DNA of 26,789 nt from Burkholderiales bacterium. GTDB taxonomy: Bacteria > Pseudomonadota > Gammaproteobacteria > Burkholderiales > Burkholderiaceae. Below the pieces are notes generated by a model. It was not told the origin of the DNA. It ran no database searches and worked only from the letters and a program-made list of their open reading frames with translations. Location: positions 1-26,789 of the forward strand of contig CANBUA010000028.1 in NCBI GenBank assembly GCA_947372535.1, given 5' to 3'. The position numbers and the translations under genes are program-made. Of the stretch, positions 24,131 to 26,789 are shown one piece after another. Each line of letters starts with the position of its first letter. The first letter of the stretch is position 1.

Positions 24131-24159
24131 ACGACGGATGGGCGCCCTCAGTTTCGACA
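24131..24159 (-). promoter_or_regulatory. Predicted ECF sigma promoter of the YciI-VOC gene
   Basis: On the minus strand, TGTCGA (24159-24154), a 17-base spacer, and CGTCGT (24136-24131). The spacer length and CGTCGT are identical to the element at 15545-15573. The start codon is 80 bases further. A weaker second match (AGTCGA at 24116-24111, 17-base spacer, CCGATC at 24093-24088) lies closer to the start codon, so tandem promoters are possible. Confidence 0.6.
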
Positions 24160-24192
24160 AGCGTCCTCAAATAAACTTCACGGCGTTGCGAC

Positions 24193-25704
24193 TCAAGGTT
24201 TGTCGGTCGGCGCGTCCATCTCGTTGACATGGCGCAAGAAGCGCTCGTAGAACTGGATCATCTCGGCGTAGTTGGCCACCCCGATGCGCTCATTGGTGCC
24301 GTGGATGCGCGGCAGGTCCTTGGCGGTTGCATGGATGGGCCTAAAGCGCAGGATGGTGTCGGTCAGGTCCGCGAAATGCAGCGAATCCGTGCCGCCGATC
24401 AGCAGGCCGGGCGCCACCACCGTGTCAGGTTGAAGCTCGCGCAGGCTGCGGGCCAGCGTGCGATAAGCCGGTGAATCGGTGCTGGACACCGAGGTGGCCT
24501 CCGAGCCCTTGGCCTCGCGCTCAATGCTCACGTCCAGGCCCTCGATGGCACGCTTGACATGCTTGATCACCGCCTCGCTGGTGTCGCCGGGCAGCAAGCG
24601 GTAGTTGATGGCAACAGACGCCGCGCCCGGCACGCTGTTCTCGCGGTCGCCCGCCTTGAGCACCGTCGGCACGGCCGTGGTGCGCAGCATGGCCTCGCTG
24701 GTCGGTGTCTTTTGCAGCTCGCGCTCGATCAAGGGCTTGGTCAGCCACAGGTTGCTCAGCACGACACGCATGACACCGCTCGCCTCGGCGGCCACGGCCT
24801 CCAATGTTTCGCGCGGCAGACCTTGAAGGCGGGCCGGCATGGGCTGGGCTTCCAGGCGCAGCAAGGCATCGGCCAGGATGCCGATCGCGTGGTGCTTGGG
24901 CGGTTGACTGGAATGCCCAGGCTGGCCGTGCGCGGTGAGCTTGAGCGTGAGGTAACCCTTTTGCGCCATGCCCACCAGGGCCACGGGCCGGCTGACCCCC
25001 GGCACCAAGCCGTGGGTGGTCACCATGCCCTCGTCCAGCACGAAGCGCAGCTTGACGCCTTGCTGGCGCAGCATCGCGGCCACGGGCTGGGCGCCGTCCT
25101 CGCCGCCGACTTCCTCGTTGCTGTCAAACACCAGGTAGATGGTCTGGCGGGGCTTGAAACCGGCCTTGGCCAGCATCTCGACCGCCTCCATCGTGGCCAT
25201 GAGGCTGGACTTGTCGTCCCAGGCGCCCCGGCCCCAGATGAAGCCGCCTTGCACCGCGCCGGAGAACGGCGGGTACTGCCAGTCCTTGTCCGTCTCCAGC
25301 GCCACGGGCACCACGTCCTGATGAGCCAGCAAAGCGATCGGCTGGGCCTTGGGGTCGGTCCCCGGCCAGGTGTAGAGCAGGCCGTGTCGGCCCACGGTTT
25401 GCCGCTTCATGACGGCATGGGCCGCCGGAAAGCTGGTGTCGATCAGGTGGTGCAAGGCTTCGAAAGCGCTTGCGTTATCGCCTGCATCAGACCAGATGGT
25501 GCGCTGTTGGACAGCCGCGCTCAGGCGTTGGGCGGCGGCGTTGGCATCGACGGCCACGCCGGGTTTGGGTGTGACCTGGATTTGCCGGGAGGGGAACTGC
25601 CAGGTGTGCCAGGCCAGGGCCAGCACCAAAGCCAGCAGCAGCCACAACGTCCACCAAAGCGTGCGCCGAATCAGCGATGGCCGCCGGACCAAAGTGCCAG
25701 CCAT
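24193..25704 (-). CDS. Membrane-anchored M20 family peptidase
   Basis: A 503-residue zinc peptidase resembling carboxypeptidase S. An N-terminal helix (about 14-33, RTLWWTLWLLLALVLALAW) is a likely membrane anchor or signal. Metal ligands are in the M20 pattern: His128 in LLAHQDVVP, Asp163 in GAWDDKSS, Glu197/Glu198 in NEEVGGED, Asp224 in VLDEG; the C-terminal GGTDSLHF segment supplies the last His. The dimerisation/lid domain lies about 240-350. Start 25704 is ATG; an in-frame GTG at 25719 forms GTGA with the glnS stop codon, suggesting coupling, and a TTG at 25728 also exists. It probably cleaves dipeptides or N-acyl amino acids. Substrate unknown. Confidence 0.9.
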   Translation of the reverse strand: MAGTLVRRPSLIRRTLWWTLWLLLALVLALAWHTWQFPSRQIQVTPKPGVAVDANAAAQRLSAAVQQRTIWSDAGDNASAFEALHHLIDTSFPAAHAVMKRQTVGRHGLLYTWPGTDPKAQPIALLAHQDVVPVALETDKDWQYPPFSGAVQGGFIWGRGAWDDKSSLMATMEAVEMLAKAGFKPRQTIYLVFDSNEEVGGEDGAQPVAAMLRQQGVKLRFVLDEGMVTTHGLVPGVSRPVALVGMAQKGYLTLKLTAHGQPGHSSQPPKHHAIGILADALLRLEAQPMPARLQGLPRETLEAVAAEASGVMRVVLSNLWLTKPLIERELQKTPTSEAMLRTTAVPTVLKAGDRENSVPGAASVAINYRLLPGDTSEAVIKHVKRAIEGLDVSIEREAKGSEATSVSSTDSPAYRTLARSLRELQPDTVVAPGLLIGGTDSLHFADLTDTILRFRPIHATAKDLPRIHGTNERIGVANYAEMIQFYERFLRHVNEMDAPTDKP

Positions 25705-25715
25705 GGCGTCGCCGC

Positions 25716-26789
25716 TCACTTCGCCCAATTCCCATCCTTCAAGCCTGTGATCTTGTTGAACACCGGCTTGCCTGGCTGATGATCCACCCGATCGGCCACG
25801 AAGTAGCCAAAGCGCTCGAACTGGAACTTCTGATCGGCCACGGCTGTGGCCAGTGAAGGCTCCACGAAAGCCGTCACGACCTTCTTGCTGTCCGGGTTCA
25901 GGCTGGCCAGGAAGTCCTTGCCGCCGGCATCGGGCTGCGCGTCAAGGAACAGGCGGTCGAACAGCCGCACCTCGGCGGCCACGCCATCGCTGACGCCCAC
26001 CCAGGTGATGGCCGCCTTGACCTTGACCGTGTCGGCGCCAGGCGTGCCGCTCTTGGTGTCGGGCACCACGGTGGCTTGCACCTCGGTCACGCGGCCATCG
26101 GCATCACGCGTGCAGCCGGTGCATTCGATCACATAGCCGCCCTTGAGGCGCACCTTGTTGCCAGGGAAAAGGCGCTTGTAACCCTTGGGCGGCACCTCTT
26201 CAAAATCCTCACGCTCGATCCAGACCTCGCGGCCCAGCTTGAACTGGCGAGGCGCAGGCTCTGGCGTGCCTTCTGGCGCGTCATGAGCATGGTGAGGCAG
26301 TGCCGGCAGCGAACAGGCTTCCAGGTGACCGGCGCCCATCACCTCGTCCCAGTTGCTCAGCACCAGCTTGACCGGATCCAGCACGGCCATGCCACGGTGC
26401 GCCTTGTTCTCCAGGTCATCGCGCAGGGCGATGTCCAGGGTGCTGTAGTCGATCCAACTGTCAGACTTGCTCACGCCGATGCGCTCGCAGAACAGCTGGA
26501 TGGCCTCGGGCGTGTAACCACGGCGGCGCAGGCCCACGATGGTCGGCATGCGCGGGTCGTCCCAGCCCTGCACCGTGCCTTCATCGACCAGTTGCTTGAG
26601 CTTGCGCTTGCTGGTGATGACGTAGGTCAGGTTCAAGCGCGCAAACTCGTATTGCTTCGGGTTGGGTTGCTTGAGCAGGCCCAGGTCGGCCAGGCGATCC
26701 AAAAGCCAGTCGTAGAAGGGGCGCTGGTCTTCGAACTCCAGGGTGCAGACGCTGTGCGTGATCTGCTCCAGCGCGTCCTCGATGGGGTG
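25716..26789 (-). CDS. glnS: Glutaminyl-tRNA synthetase, C-terminal part (N-terminus outside window)
   Basis: The frame stays open to the window end, giving 357 residues of an enzyme of about 550-600. It charges tRNA-Gln with glutamine in the cytoplasm. Segments match E. coli GlnRS: HPIEDALEQIT, EDQRPFYDWLLDRL, the KMSKS-equivalent TSKRK in LTYVITSKRKLKQLV, and GWDDPRMPTIVGLRRRGYTPE. Class I GlnRS usually has MSKRK here; TSKRK occurs in betaproteobacteria. The C-terminal anticodon-binding barrels follow, with a CTGC pair (ECTGCTRDADG) and a His/Ala/Pro-rich insertion (about 150-165 of the visible part). The 3' end overlaps the start region of the M20 gene. The catalytic HIGH motif is outside the window. 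Confidence 0.95.
   Translation of the reverse strand, partial: HPIEDALEQITHSVCTLEFEDQRPFYDWLLDRLADLGLLKQPNPKQYEFARLNLTYVITSKRKLKQLVDEGTVQGWDDPRMPTIVGLRRRGYTPEAIQLFCERIGVSKSDSWIDYSTLDIALRDDLENKAHRGMAVLDPVKLVLSNWDEVMGAGHLEACSLPALPHHAHDAPEGTPEPAPRQFKLGREVWIEREDFEEVPPKGYKRLFPGNKVRLKGGYVIECTGCTRDADGRVTEVQATVVPDTKSGTPGADTVKVKAAITWVGVSDGVAAEVRLFDRLFLDAQPDAGGKDFLASLNPDSKKVVTAFVEPSLATAVADQKFQFERFGYFVADRVDHQPGKPVFNKITGLKDGNWAK

Overview
The window is high-GC (roughly two thirds G+C by eye), gene-dense bacterial chromosome. It most resembles a betaproteobacterium of the order Burkholderiales, near Comamonadaceae/Aquabacterium-like lineages. The inference rests on protein style (YgiQ, CbpA/CbpM, MinCDE, DusC, YlqF, a GlnRS with a TSKRK signature), two PEP-CTERM proteins, and the absence of phage, plasmid, IS, CRISPR, tRNA or rRNA features. 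I cannot name the species. No gene-free stretch exceeds about 170 bases; the longest (11394-11563, 12945-13100, 3725-3868, 24051-24192) are covered by the regulatory entries or look empty.

Layout. 1-1704: 3' part of a YgiQ-type radical SAM gene. 1794-3094: cbpA-cbpM co-chaperone/modulator pair, overlapping by 4 bases. 3152-3724 (minus): secreted PEP-CTERM protein. 3869-7834: TetR regulator followed by a thiolase-SDR-MFS transporter operon; the regulator and the thiolase each have the same CTACC-N8-GGTAG element just upstream. 7915-10868: minC-minD-minE, a small basic protein, and an orphan ParA-type ATPase. 10995-12409: an unrecognised small secreted protein and a trypsin-like serine protease with a PEP-CTERM tail. 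12441-12944 (minus): DUF1993 protein. 13101-15113: dusC and ylqF, the tRNA modification and ribosome assembly genes.

15166-17864: two YciI/DGPF proteins, an SRPBCC-type protein and an ECF42-like sigma factor with a long C-terminal extension. A YciI-VOC fusion lies 7 kb away at 23133-24050 on the other strand. A promoter-like element of the same architecture (GTCGA, 17-base spacer, CGTCGT) precedes both the second yciI gene and the distant fusion gene. I infer a small sigma regulon inside this window.

17882-19456 (minus): TMEM175-type channel and a CDF metal exporter. 19544-23086: a UvrD-like helicase with a degenerate Walker A, then a NYN-LOTUS protein with a long low-complexity tail, both on the plus strand 54 bases apart. 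24193-26789 (minus): membrane-anchored M20 peptidase and the 3' part of glnS. Most of the window is core chromosome. The most informative parts are the ECF42/DGPF promoter pair, the TetR operator pair and the helicase/NYN-LOTUS pair.
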